A stretch of 64,000 bases of DNA from assembly GCF_042219825.1 (NCBI RefSeq), contig NZ_JBHJHQ010000002.1, positions 641,271 through 705,270 of the forward strand, written 5' to 3'. The notes below the pieces were generated by a model. That model was not told where the DNA came from. It saw nothing but the letters and a program-made list of their open reading frames with translations, and ran no database searches. The DNA comes from JBHJHP01 sp042219825 (GTDB taxonomy: Bacteria; Bacteroidota; Bacteroidia; Bacteroidales; UBA5342). A program made the translations under genes and the position numbers. Of the stretch, positions 27,050 to 36,900 are shown in pieces (position 1 is the stretch's first letter; the number at the start of each line of letters is the position of its first letter).

Positions 27050-28303
27050 ATGAAGCAATTTCTCAGATTAAGATCCTTGATAATTCTGGTCCTTATGACG
27101 TGTTCGTTCTATGTAAAGGCACAGATAACATTTGAGGCCCAATTCAGAAACCGGTTTGAAATCAGAGATGGCTATACTATTCCTTCAGAAAAGAATGCTG
27201 TTCCGTCAGTTATGATCTTTCAGCGTACGCGTTTGTCATTTATTTACGATTCCGAAGTACTTAAAATTAAAATTTCACCTCAGGATGTTCGCCTGTGGGG
27301 ATCCGAAACCATGCGTAGCTCAACCGGTTTGTTTGGCGATGAAGCATCTCTGGAACTGTTTGAAGGATATGCTGAGCTAAAGTTAGGAGAGCTTGGATGG
27401 TTGTCCGCCGGCCGGCAACAACTGGTGTATGATAATCAGCGGATTCTTGCAGCCCGTAACTGGAACAATAACGGAATTTCGTACGATGCGCTGCTATTAA
27501 AGTTTAACCCTAAAAACTACGCTATACATATCGGGTCAACCTGGAACAGTCTGAATGAATCATTGGAAGATAATCTTTATCCTTCGAACCGGATTAAAAC
27601 ACTAAACTTTTTATGGGTGAACCGTAAATTTGACAACGAGATGAACCTGTCGTTGCTTCACGTTTCATCAGGCAATACTGAAACAGATACCACAAATACT
27701 CTGAATTTCAGACATACAACGGGAATTTATTCAAGTTATAAAAACGGTAACCTGATTTTTGAGGGAGATGTATATTACCAATATGGCAGGAATGCATCCG
27801 GAACAAAAGTGAGCGCTTACTTAATCAGTGCAGATTTGAGTTATGATTTATTGGGTTTTACTCCCGGAATAGGTGCAACGATAATTTCCGGCAATCACTA
27901 TAAAGGAAGTGGCCAAATTACCGATCATATTTTTGACTTTCTATATGGGGCAAGGCATCGCTTCTATGGAAATATGGATTATTTTAAAAATCTGACATCC
28001 CATACCGCTCAGGGCGGTTTGTCGGATTACTATACTTATCTGAATTTGAAAGCAATAGGGAAAGTAACTGTTTTGAATACCTGCCACTATTTCAGGTTGA
28101 CCCAAACCAACGAACTAACACCGGATAATAAAAATCTTGGATTTGAGAACGATTTGGTTGTGAAATGTAAATTTCAGAAATGGGGTACGTTAGAAGGCGG
28201 ATACCTGTTTTATGTTCCGACACAAACAATTAATACAATTCGCGGGGTGACGGATTCAAGATTTAGCCAGTTTATATACATGCAGTTAACAATATTAATA
28301 TAA
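27050..28303 (+). CDS. Outer-membrane beta-barrel porin, alginate-export-like
   Basis: 417 residues from ATG 27050; a TTG one codon earlier is less likely. A signal peptide (about 1-24, ending YVKAQ) is followed by alternating beta-strand sequence with many aromatic girdle residues to the C-terminus. The opening ITFEAQFRNRFEIRDGY and the segment RQQLVYDNQRILAARNWN (about 117-134) are typical of the alginate-export/AlgE-like barrel family of Bacteroidota. It lies 18 bases before pstS and in the same direction, so its likely job is passage of phosphate or another anion through the outer membrane. The substrate is inferred only from context. Confidence 0.75.
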   Translation: MKQFLRLRSLIILVLMTCSFYVKAQITFEAQFRNRFEIRDGYTIPSEKNAVPSVMIFQRTRLSFIYDSEVLKIKISPQDVRLWGSETMRSSTGLFGDEASLELFEGYAELKLGELGWLSAGRQQLVYDNQRILAARNWNNNGISYDALLLKFNPKNYAIHIGSTWNSLNESLEDNLYPSNRIKTLNFLWVNRKFDNEMNLSLLHVSSGNTETDTTNTLNFRHTTGIYSSYKNGNLIFEGDVYYQYGRNASGTKVSAYLISADLSYDLLGFTPGIGATIISGNHYKGSGQITDHIFDFLYGARHRFYGNMDYFKNLTSHTAQGGLSDYYTYLNLKAIGKVTVLNTCHYFRLTQTNELTPDNKNLGFENDLVVKCKFQKWGTLEGGYLFYVPTQTINTIRGVTDSRFSQFIYMQLTILI

Positions 28304-28321
28304 TCGCAAATAATTAAAACC

Positions 28322-29260
28322 ATGAAGACATATAGTATAATCATGCTGATAATAGGTTCACTGCTGATAAGTGCGTGTGTATCTCAAAAAAAGAAAGATC
28401 AGACCATTAGTATTTCCGGTGCTTTTGCACTTTATCCCCTGGTCATACAATGGGCCGAAGAATATAAAAAAGAAAACCCCGAAGTTCGGTTTAATATTTC
28501 GGGCGGAGGTGCCGGAAAAGGAATGGCTGATGCTCTGGCTGGGGCGGTTGATCTGGGCATGTTCTCGCGGGAAATATCTCAGGAAGAGAAGGAAAAAGGT
28601 GTATGGTGGGTAGGTCTTACCATTGATGCCGTTGTTCCAACCATAAGCGCAGAACATCCTTATCTTGAAATTCTAAAACAACGCGGATTGACCCGTGAAG
28701 AATTTAAAGCCATTTTTATTGATGGTTCCATCACCAACTGGGGAGAGCTGTTGGGGTCAACAGATGGGGAGAATATTGTGGTTTACACCCGTTCTGATGC
28801 CTGCGGAGCAGCGGGCACCTGGGCAAAATATCTGGGAGGAAGACAGGAAAACCTTAAAGGTGTGGGTATTTATGGTGATCCGGGACTGGCAGATGCCGTG
28901 AGCAAAGATGCTGCCGGCATTGCTTTTAACAATACCATTTTTGCGTACGACATTCAATCAGGTAAGAAACGTGACGGTATTGAGATTATACCGATAGATA
29001 TTAACGAAAACGGAATAATTGAAGCAAATGAAAATTTTTACGAATCATTTGACAGCATTCTGAATGCTATTGCAAGGGGCATTTATCCGTCGCCTCCGGC
29101 AAGGGAACTCTATTTTGTGGCACATGGCAAGCCCGGGAAAGAATCGGTAATCGACTTTATGAAATGGACGTTGACGAAGGGACAGGTTTATGTAAAAGCA
29201 TCAGGTTATGTGCCATTGGATCAAAACAGTATTAACCAATATCTTGAAAAGCTGAATTGA
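28322..29260 (+). CDS. pstS: Phosphate ABC transporter substrate-binding lipoprotein PstS
   Basis: 312 residues. Lipobox LISAC (Cys19). PBP-like domain with the phosphate-binding turn SGAFALYPLVIQWAEEY and FNISGGGAGKGMADALAGAVD, plus VYTRSDACGAAGTWAKYLGG in the second lobe. The glycine-rich loop and the Thr-Arg-Ser-Asp segment are the anion-contact regions of PstS proteins. It binds phosphate in the periplasm and delivers it to PstCA. The gene directly abuts pstC (TGAATG), so translation is coupled. Confidence 0.95.
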   Translation: MKTYSIIMLIIGSLLISACVSQKKKDQTISISGAFALYPLVIQWAEEYKKENPEVRFNISGGGAGKGMADALAGAVDLGMFSREISQEEKEKGVWWVGLTIDAVVPTISAEHPYLEILKQRGLTREEFKAIFIDGSITNWGELLGSTDGENIVVYTRSDACGAAGTWAKYLGGRQENLKGVGIYGDPGLADAVSKDAAGIAFNNTIFAYDIQSGKKRDGIEIIPIDINENGIIEANENFYESFDSILNAIARGIYPSPPARELYFVAHGKPGKESVIDFMKWTLTKGQVYVKASGYVPLDQNSINQYLEKLN

Positions 29261-30148
29261 ATGATTTTAAAGCGCGTAATAACGGACAGGTTGACAAATG
29301 TCTGGATGATAGTTGCTTTGATCCTTATTTTGTTGTTGCCGGTAATCATTGCGGTGGCTCTGTATCTGAAGTCATTGCCTATACTTGAGAGTATCAGATT
29401 GGCAGACCTTCTGTTTTCGAATGACTGGGCTCCGGCTAACGGAAAATTCGGATTCTGGCCTTTTATTACCGGTTCGTTGTATGTGACTGTACTTTCATTT
29501 TTATTTGCGGCACCTGTAACGTTGTTGGCTGCTATTTACCTGACCCAATATGCTACGCAAAGGTTAATAAAATTCATGCATCCTGTGATAGATATTCTGG
29601 CTGGCCTGCCTTCTGTAATTTACGGTGTTTGGGGAATCCTTATTATTGTTCCGTTTATCAGCAAGGTAGTTGCTCCGTTATTTAATACATCATCTTCAGG
29701 ATATTCTATCCTGGCAGGAGGAGTTGTGCTGGCTGTTATGTGCATTCCGTACATGCTGAATATGCTGATAGAGGTTTTTAAAGGCATTCCAGTTGAGCTA
29801 ACGGAAGCATCGCTTTCCATGGGAGCCACTCAATGGGAGTCCATTAAACATGTGAATCTGAAAAAGGGAATGCCCGGTATAATTTCTGCTTTCGGCCTTG
29901 GTTTGGCCAAGGCTTTTGGTGAAACTCTTGCCGTGATGATGGTAGTCGGAAATATGGTAAAGTTAACATGGAATCCGTTAGATCCGGGATATCCGTTGCC
30001 GGCTTTGATCGCCAATAACTACGGGGAAATGTTGTCTGTTCCACAATACGATTCGGCTCTAATGCTGGCTGCACTGATTCTACTGGTAGTCATCCTGCTT
30101 ATTAATCTTGTTTTCAGGTACTTCATCTATAAAACCCGTGTGACATGA
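29261..30148 (+). CDS. pstC: Phosphate ABC transporter permease PstC
   Basis: 295 residues with six membrane helices. The permease EAA-type loop appears as ELTEASLSMGATQWESIKHV (about 176-195), followed by GLGLAKAFGETLAVMMVVGN, which is typical of PstC. It forms the inner-membrane channel with PstA. It starts on the base after the pstS stop and overlaps pstA by four bases. Confidence 0.96.
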   Translation: MILKRVITDRLTNVWMIVALILILLLPVIIAVALYLKSLPILESIRLADLLFSNDWAPANGKFGFWPFITGSLYVTVLSFLFAAPVTLLAAIYLTQYATQRLIKFMHPVIDILAGLPSVIYGVWGILIIVPFISKVVAPLFNTSSSGYSILAGGVVLAVMCIPYMLNMLIEVFKGIPVELTEASLSMGATQWESIKHVNLKKGMPGIISAFGLGLAKAFGETLAVMMVVGNMVKLTWNPLDPGYPLPALIANNYGEMLSVPQYDSALMLAALILLVVILLINLVFRYFIYKTRVT

Positions 30149-30999
30149 ATAAATTTAAATATTTAGAGGAAAAGATTTTTTGCGGTTTGAGCCGCGCTGC
30201 AACTTATTCGCTGGTTGTAGTTCTGCTGTTCATTATTGCCATGATCTTTGCTAAAGGATTCAGCTCTTTGTCATTAAAAATGGTGTTTACTCTGCCCAAA
30301 GGAGGATATTATTACGGTGGAGAGGGTGGTGTACTAAATGCGATTATCGGTTCCTTTTATCTTGCTTTTGGAGCCCTTGTGCTTGCCGTTATTATTGGTT
30401 TACCTTCGGCTTTGTTTTTAAATGTTCATCTGATCCGGTTTAAGCGGACCCAAAATACAATCCGCTATTTGCTCGATGCACTCTGGGGAATTCCTTCCAT
30501 TGTTTACGGCGCATTTGGTTTTACATTGATGCTTTATATGGGCATGAATGCATCGTTGTTAGCAGGAATTGTTACGGTATCACTCCTGATAACACCGATT
30601 CTGGTCAGAACGTTTGATGAAGTGCTTAGTACAATCCCTCTTGGTTTACAGGAAGCGAGCTATGCGTTGGGATCAACCAAAACAGAAACGGCCTTTAAGG
30701 TACTTTTTAAACAAGGTTTTCCAGGCTTTATCACTGCCATACTACTGGCCTTTGGCCGGGGAATTGGTGATGCTGCATCGGTTTTGTTTACAGCAGGTTA
30801 TACCGATATGATCCCTGTAAATCTGAACGAACCGGCTGCCACATTGCCACTTTCTATTTTTTTTCAGTTGAGTTCACCAATACAGGCAGTAAGGGACAGG
30901 GCATTTGCCGCTGCTGCTATTCTGACAATAATAATTTTAGTGATTAGTATTTCAGCCAGGATTTTATCCGGAAAATATTCGAAAACAAATTTAAAATGA
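30145..30999 (+). CDS. pstA: Phosphate ABC transporter permease PstA
   Basis: 284 residues with six membrane helices. The PstA landmarks are ALWGIPSIVYGAFGF, the cytoplasmic loop GLQEASYALGSTKTETAFKV, and LAFGRGIGDAASVLFTAGY. It completes the transmembrane channel with PstC. The start overlaps pstC (ATGA) and the end overlaps pstB (ATGA), so the four genes are tightly coupled. Confidence 0.96.
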   Translation: MNKFKYLEEKIFCGLSRAATYSLVVVLLFIIAMIFAKGFSSLSLKMVFTLPKGGYYYGGEGGVLNAIIGSFYLAFGALVLAVIIGLPSALFLNVHLIRFKRTQNTIRYLLDALWGIPSIVYGAFGFTLMLYMGMNASLLAGIVTVSLLITPILVRTFDEVLSTIPLGLQEASYALGSTKTETAFKVLFKQGFPGFITAILLAFGRGIGDAASVLFTAGYTDMIPVNLNEPAATLPLSIFFQLSSPIQAVRDRAFAAAAILTIIILVISISARILSGKYSKTNLK

Positions 31000-31811
31000 A
31001 TGATATGTATAATATAGAAACACTGGATTTGAAAGTTGAGCAGCTTTTAGTGAAAACGGCTGTTCACGATGCACTCATCATTAAAAATTTGAATGTAGGA
31101 ACAGGGGAGAGGCTCATCCTGAAAAATATCAACCTGAATATCCCTAAAAATAAGATAACGGTTTTGCTGGGGCCTTCGGGCTGCGGCAAAACCACCCTTT
31201 TAAAAAGTATGAACCGGTTAACAGACCTCTATAAAGAGTTGAATGTTACCGGGCAGATATTTATCGAAAATGAAGATATTCTGAATACAAAGAAAAATCT
31301 TCCGGAATTGAGACAGAAAATGGGATTGCTGTCACAACGGCCATATCCGTTACCAATGTCTATTTATAAAAATGTGGCATACGGTCTGAAACTGAAAGGA
31401 ATTCGCGACCGGAGACTGGTAGATCATGTAGTTGAAAAGCTGCTTCGGGAGGTGAATTTGTGGGAAGAGGTAAAGGGTAGGCTAAATAATCCGGCTTCAG
31501 AACTATCTATTGGACAGCAACAGAGGCTATGTCTGGCACGTGGACTTGCGGTAAAGCCATACATTATATTAGCGGATGAACCTACGTCTGCCCTTGATCC
31601 TGCATCCAGTAAGAATATTGAAGATATGTTCCGTACACTTAAAAAACATTATACCATTATTCTCGTAACACACATATTGCGTCAGGCAGTCCGCTTAGCC
31701 GATCACGTGGTGTTTATGTACCATGGTGAAATTACTGAGACCGGTAGCCCGGAAATTCTCAAAAAACCGCAATCCAAATACCTACGAAATTACCTGGTGG
31801 ATGGGAATTAG
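30996..31811 (+). CDS. pstB: Phosphate ABC transporter ATPase PstB
   Basis: 271 residues. Walker A GPSGCGKT (59-66), Walker B IILADEPTSALDP with Asp194-Glu195, and the H-loop VTHILRQAVR. The ABC signature reads LSIGQQQR (170-177) rather than the usual LSGGQQQR, an Ile in place of a Gly; the rest is intact. It powers phosphate import through PstCA. A PstB-specific N-terminal extension of about 25 residues precedes the first strand. No phoU gene follows, which is unusual for a pst operon. Confidence 0.95.
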   Translation: MNDMYNIETLDLKVEQLLVKTAVHDALIIKNLNVGTGERLILKNINLNIPKNKITVLLGPSGCGKTTLLKSMNRLTDLYKELNVTGQIFIENEDILNTKKNLPELRQKMGLLSQRPYPLPMSIYKNVAYGLKLKGIRDRRLVDHVVEKLLREVNLWEEVKGRLNNPASELSIGQQQRLCLARGLAVKPYIILADEPTSALDPASSKNIEDMFRTLKKHYTIILVTHILRQAVRLADHVVFMYHGEITETGSPEILKKPQSKYLRNYLVDGN

Positions 31812-31910
31812 ACGTAAGGCATTAGAACCAAGACACAAAACATAAGATACAAGACTCATTTTTGAAAGTGCCTCATCCTCGTTTGGATTGGGGATGGTAT
31901 TGATGATGTA

Positions 31911-32114
31911 TTAAAATGCAGATGAAGTTTTATGCCTGATTTGGAAATAAATAATTGATCCGATTACAGGAGCAACCAATATTATTAGCATCCAAAGCAT
32001 TTTTATATGCAGCGGTTGAATTTTTGATTTGTTTATGTCATAAAATGCCCATGCCCATAACAATATTGATAGCACAATTAACAGGAGTATTAACAGGTTA
32101 AAAGGAGAGGTCAT
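31911..32114 (-). CDS. Small two-helix membrane protein, PLDc_N-like
   Basis: 67 residues. Two hydrophobic helices (about 6-26 and 38-58) flank a short basic loop containing DINKSKIQ. The final IYFQIRHK resembles the N-terminal membrane domain (PLDc_N) of cardiolipin synthases and its many stand-alone relatives. It probably sits in the inner membrane; no enzymatic part is present. It starts 5 bases after the stop of the gene upstream and so shares its transcript. Confidence 0.6.
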   Translation of the reverse strand: MTSPFNLLILLLIVLSILLWAWAFYDINKSKIQPLHIKMLWMLIILVAPVIGSIIYFQIRHKTSSAF

Positions 32115-32119
32115 GATTT

Positions 32120-33574
32120 TTATTTTACAAGAATCAGTTTGTCGGTTTTGTAAATGGTATTTGAACAGCGAATGGTATAGATATATATACCCGGTTCAAG
32201 ATCGTATAGTTCAATTTTTTCAGATTTTAATTTTAGTTCTTCTTCAAGTATTTGTCTTCCGTTTAAATCCGATAATTCAAAGAATATTTTAGTAGCTGCA
32301 TTATTCCTTTCAATGGTAATGACGTCTGATGCCGGGTTGGGATAGATATTAATCGTATTTTCAGCTTGTTTTTCATCAATTGCCGTAATCACCAATGGCG
32401 TTCCCCATTCTTTATCTCCCTTTTTGTAGTAAACCAGTTTTCGCTGTGCATATCCCATACTAAAGAAATTATCACAATAATAATATGGTCCTCCCAGTCC
32501 CTTGTAATAGGTATAAATTGGGTTACACCCATCCCAGCAACAGTTGGACCAGCAGCTGTCCTCTGTCTTATATATTTCAGGTACAAAAGAGTTGTCAATT
32601 TTTACACTATCAGAAATCATTCGGTATGAATTAGCACTCCAGTCATCAATTATTGGTTCATTGGGCAGATACCGGTCAAAAATGGAATCTGGTTTTATAA
32701 TTTGTGTTATTGTATCATGAATGTAAGTGTAGTTTTCTCCATTGTAATTTTTGTAATAAAGCTTTTCCTGCCTGTCAATTAAATATGTAATGGAATCCGG
32801 TGATACTTTTTTGTCAAGATAGTTGTATATTATTTTAAAACTATGGCCCGAACCATCATTATATGATTCATCCAAAATGTGAAGTTCATTACCAACAGCA
32901 AAATCATTGATATCAAAACGGGATAGGTTTTGAACACCAATTTTTGGGCTGGAAAGTCCAGCTAATTTGTATGAATCTGAAACTGACTGAAAATAACTAT
33001 ACTCCTCGTCTGATAATGTAAAATAATACATATCAAATGTTTGAACAAGGCCATAGTTTTTACTGATTTTCATCTGCCGGTTACTCTTCTTTTTTATTTC
33101 TACCGGATTCATGTTTTTGTCATAAGCGATAAAGTCAATTGTTTTTACGGAGTCAACAAGTCCCATAAAACGCAAAGTGTCATGTCTTGTTATGGCAGCT
33201 TTTATAGTTATGGAATCAGTAAGATAAAAGGCTGTCCATTCATCGTTAAGTTTGGCCCGGGTTTCTATGCGGATGGTATCATGATTTTTATTAAAGAATA
33301 AATTGATTCCTTTATCTTTAACGATGACTTTTTCTCCGATCCATGAGTCACCGTATGGTGTAAAACAATCGTAATCCAGCTGCCGGATACTTTTAATTGG
33401 ATATAAAAAAGAATCAGTATCAAATTTTACTGAATCGATTTTTATGCAACTGATATATCCGTAATCCCCTTCAAAATATACAATACGGTTGGATATAACA
33501 GATTGATAATTCTGTGCAGAAAGTGTTGATAAACATAATGTCAAAAACAGGGTAAAAATACTAACAGGTTTCAT
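32120..33574 (-). CDS. Secreted T9SS cargo protein of unknown function
   Basis: 484 residues. Signal peptide about 1-20 (STLSAQ). No known catalytic domain was recognised: the body is rich in Asp, Tyr and beta-strand pattern. A cysteine-rich insert (DSCWSNCCWDGCNPIYTYY, about 345-365, with another Cys near 374) could form disulphides. The last 75 residues are a T9SS type A sorting domain (NIYPNPASDVITIE, LSDLNGRQILEEEL, LEPGIYIYTI, KLILVK). It should be exported across the outer membrane. A possible -7 box lies at 33631-33638. Confidence 0.7.
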   Translation of the reverse strand: MKPVSIFTLFLTLCLSTLSAQNYQSVISNRIVYFEGDYGYISCIKIDSVKFDTDSFLYPIKSIRQLDYDCFTPYGDSWIGEKVIVKDKGINLFFNKNHDTIRIETRAKLNDEWTAFYLTDSITIKAAITRHDTLRFMGLVDSVKTIDFIAYDKNMNPVEIKKKSNRQMKISKNYGLVQTFDMYYFTLSDEEYSYFQSVSDSYKLAGLSSPKIGVQNLSRFDINDFAVGNELHILDESYNDGSGHSFKIIYNYLDKKVSPDSITYLIDRQEKLYYKNYNGENYTYIHDTITQIIKPDSIFDRYLPNEPIIDDWSANSYRMISDSVKIDNSFVPEIYKTEDSCWSNCCWDGCNPIYTYYKGLGGPYYYCDNFFSMGYAQRKLVYYKKGDKEWGTPLVITAIDEKQAENTINIYPNPASDVITIERNNAATKIFFELSDLNGRQILEEELKLKSEKIELYDLEPGIYIYTIRCSNTIYKTDKLILVK

Positions 33575-33630
33575 AAGGACTAGATTTAAAAGGATTCAAA
33601 CAAATTGATTTTACAGGTTCGTTATATTTT

Positions 33631-33638
33631 CAAAAGTA
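33631..33638 (-). promoter_or_regulatory. Possible -7 box for the 33574 gene
   Basis: TACTTTTG on the minus strand fits TAnnTTTG and lies 57 bases before the ATG. There is no clear -33 element. The rest of the 33575-33983 spacer holds the plus-strand box at 33858 and no other recognisable feature. Confidence 0.3.
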
Positions 33639-33857
33639 TGCAAATTATTATGATGTAAATGAATGTAGTCGTATTAATTCCGCTGGAAATTGATAATTTG
33701 ATTTTGATCTAAATTACGAATAATAAAATTCTGGTAACCTTTTTTAAAAGGACTTTTAGAACGTATAAATTTTTAAAAACCTGGTTTAAAATTATAGTAT
33801 CACAGAAAACAACGCAGATATAATATTTAACATCCATTAATGTTCTTCGGATTATAT

Positions 33858-33865
33858 TATATTTG
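33858..33865 (+). promoter_or_regulatory. -7 box for the giant metalloprotease gene
   Basis: TATATTTG is a perfect TAnnTTTG match. Transcription would start near 33871, giving a leader of about 110 bases. A TTG at the -33 distance is not evident. Confidence 0.4.
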
Positions 33866-33983
33866 TCAGTCAACTAAATCTTAAACTTCAGAATCAATAG
33901 TTGAATGCTTAGCTGATTGACGTAAAGAATCAGATAAAGCTGTTTCTGAAAGTTTTAGAAATTGTATTATAAAAAAGATCCTA

Positions 33984-36900
33984 ATGAAAAAAATTCTAGC
34001 CTGTTTCATGCTGGTACACGTTACCATTCTGTCAATTTCACAAGAGTTATTTAATGCAGATGCAAACCGGATTGTTCCCGGAAGTAATTACGTAAAACTG
34101 GATCACCAAAAGGGTATCATTTCTTATATCGGGTTTTCCGATCCGAATTTAAAAGGAGTCCAGGCAACTGCGGATGGTGAAAAACTAAAAAGTGCATTAG
34201 GTTTGGATGAAACACATTCATTCAGAACTTACTCTGAATTTAGTGATCAAATGGGCAATTCACATATAAAATATCAACAATATCTGAATGGATATCCTGT
34301 TGAACATATGTATTATACGGTTCACCGGTTAAATTCTCTGAAATCGGCAAGTGGTATTTATACACCTGTTACCACCAGGCAACAGAGCATTACTAAGATG
34401 CAAATGTCAGATGCGCTTCAGCTTGCACTTGCTGAAGTACCTTCAGAGCATTATTCACCAAAAACTTTAGATCAGCAAGGCAAAGAGGTATACTATATAA
34501 AAAATGAAATACCTGTGTTATGCTATAAGTTTGATGTTTTTTCGGTTGATCCGTTACGAAGAGAGTGGATTTATGTTGATGTTGCTACCGGTAACGTTGT
34601 TGCCCGTGAAGACAGAATACACATTAACGATGTCATAGGGAAAGCAAGTACCATGTATTCAGGAGAACAAAGCATTACAACGGATTATTATGGTGGGTAT
34701 TACCGATTGCAGGAATCGGGAAGAGGAGATGGAATACGTACATATAACATGCAGCGCGGAACCAATTATAGTTCTGCGATTGAATTTATTGATTTCGACA
34801 ACATCTGGAATACGACAACTAACTTTGATAACGCGGCATATGATGTGCACTTTAGTACAGAAGCAACCTACGATTACTTTAAAGATAATTTTAACAGAAA
34901 CTCATTCGATGGCAATGGAGGTGCATTGATAAGTTATGTTCATTATAGTACAAACTTCCCAAATGCATTTTGGAACGGTGAGTTTATGACCTATGGTGAT
35001 GGTGATGGTGTTCTGTATTCGCCTTTAACGGCTACCGAAATAGTAGCTCATGAAATTACACACGGGCTTACTGAGCACACGGCAGCGCTGGTCTATTTAA
35101 ATGAGTCAGGTGCATTAAATGAATCCTTTAGTGATATTTTCGGTACAGCGATAGATTTTGCAGCAAATCCGGAAACAGCTAATTATTTAATGGGAGAACA
35201 GGTGAAAACGGATGGCAGTGTTATCCGCAGCATGAAAGATCCAAACAGCAAATCAATGCCTGATACCTATAAGGGTAATTTTTGGTATACCGGTGTAACC
35301 GACAACGGGGGTGTTCATTATAATTCCTCCGTTCAGAATTACTGGTTCTATTTACTTTGTGAAGGAGGTTCAGGGATAAATGATAATGATAAGTCTTATT
35401 CGGTGCAGTCTATTGGAATGAACCATGCAGCTAAAATTGCGTACAGAACTCTTACTGTTTATTTAACACCTACTTCTGATTATGCTGATGCACGCTTTTA
35501 TTCCATAAAGGCTGCTATTGATTTATATGGGGAATGTTCCAATGAAGTCATCAATGTTACAAATGCCTGGTATGCTGTTGGTGTTGGTGATCCTTATGGT
35601 GATGCTGTTACTGCAGGGTTTCTGATCGATGAATCGATATCATGTAGTTTGCCAACATTTCAGCAGGTGCAGGATCAGAGCACATTTGCAGAATCATATA
35701 AATGGTACGTTAACGATACAATGCAAAGCACCGACGCCAACCCATTACTTGAATTTAATCTGGCAGGGAAAAATAGCATCAAACTTGTCGTTAGTGGTTC
35801 TGTTGGTTGCAGGACATCAGATTCATTGATGTTGGAAGATGCATTATTTATATATCAGAATCCTGAAGTTAAAGATCCTGTGTTCAGACCAATATCTTAC
35901 AGATCTGGTTCAGGAGGGATTCTTTATTTTGAACTCGATTCGTTGGCTAATAGTTCCGAAGATGCCATGGAAGGGTATCAGGATTTCAGTTGTTCTCATC
36001 AGATTACATTAACGGAAGGTAAGTGTTACGATGTAGAAATTCTGACACGAGGGGATGAATCTACATATGTTTGGTTAGATCTGAATAACGATGGTGCTTT
36101 TGATGATAAAACTGAACTTCTGGTTTATGTGAAAAACAGCAAAAACAGGGTACGGGAGAAATTTATTATTCCCCATGGTAAAGTATATGATAAGGCTCTG
36201 AGATTACGTGTAGCAAGCGACTTACCTTCCAATCTGCTTATTAATGGTTCAACCAATTCGATGGCTGGACAGTATGAGGATTATGGGGTGGTTCTAAAGC
36301 AAAATGAATCAATACCTGTTGCAGAGTTTACTACTTTGGATTCATTGCCCGCAGTTGGACAAAGCGTTCAGTTTACAAATTTATCAGAAAATTTACCTTC
36401 ATCTTTTGAGTGGACCTTTGAGGGTGGTATTCCTGAGTATTCAACAGAAAAGGAACCCATCGTCAGTTACAGGAGTCCTGGAGATTTTCAGGTTAAATTA
36501 AAAGTGGGCAATAATTTTGGTTCAGATAGCATAATTAAAACCAGTTATATACATGTTACCAATGATAATGTTATGGGGCTTCAGTCCAGATCGTCAGCCT
36601 CAAGTGGTAATATTCACGACTCGGGTGGCCCGAATGGCATGTATGAAAACAATGAAAAATACAGTTTTCTTATTGCACCCGCTTGTGCTGAAAAGATAAT
36701 TTTATCATTTTTTCAATTAAATATTGATTATTACGATGATTACCTATACATATACGATGGTGATTCTGAACAGGATGTTTTATTGGCTTCAATAACAGGC
36801 ACGTCTTATCCTGCAGGTAATGGAGTCGTTGCTTCATCCGGCAAAATGTTATTGGTATTTATTTCTGATGCTGTAGGTTATTACGATGGATTCAGTGCCT

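Noticed and set aside
31812..31910. Possible repeat remnant ('accaagacacaaaacataag' type) after pstB
   Set aside because: Low-complexity and without a second copy in the window.
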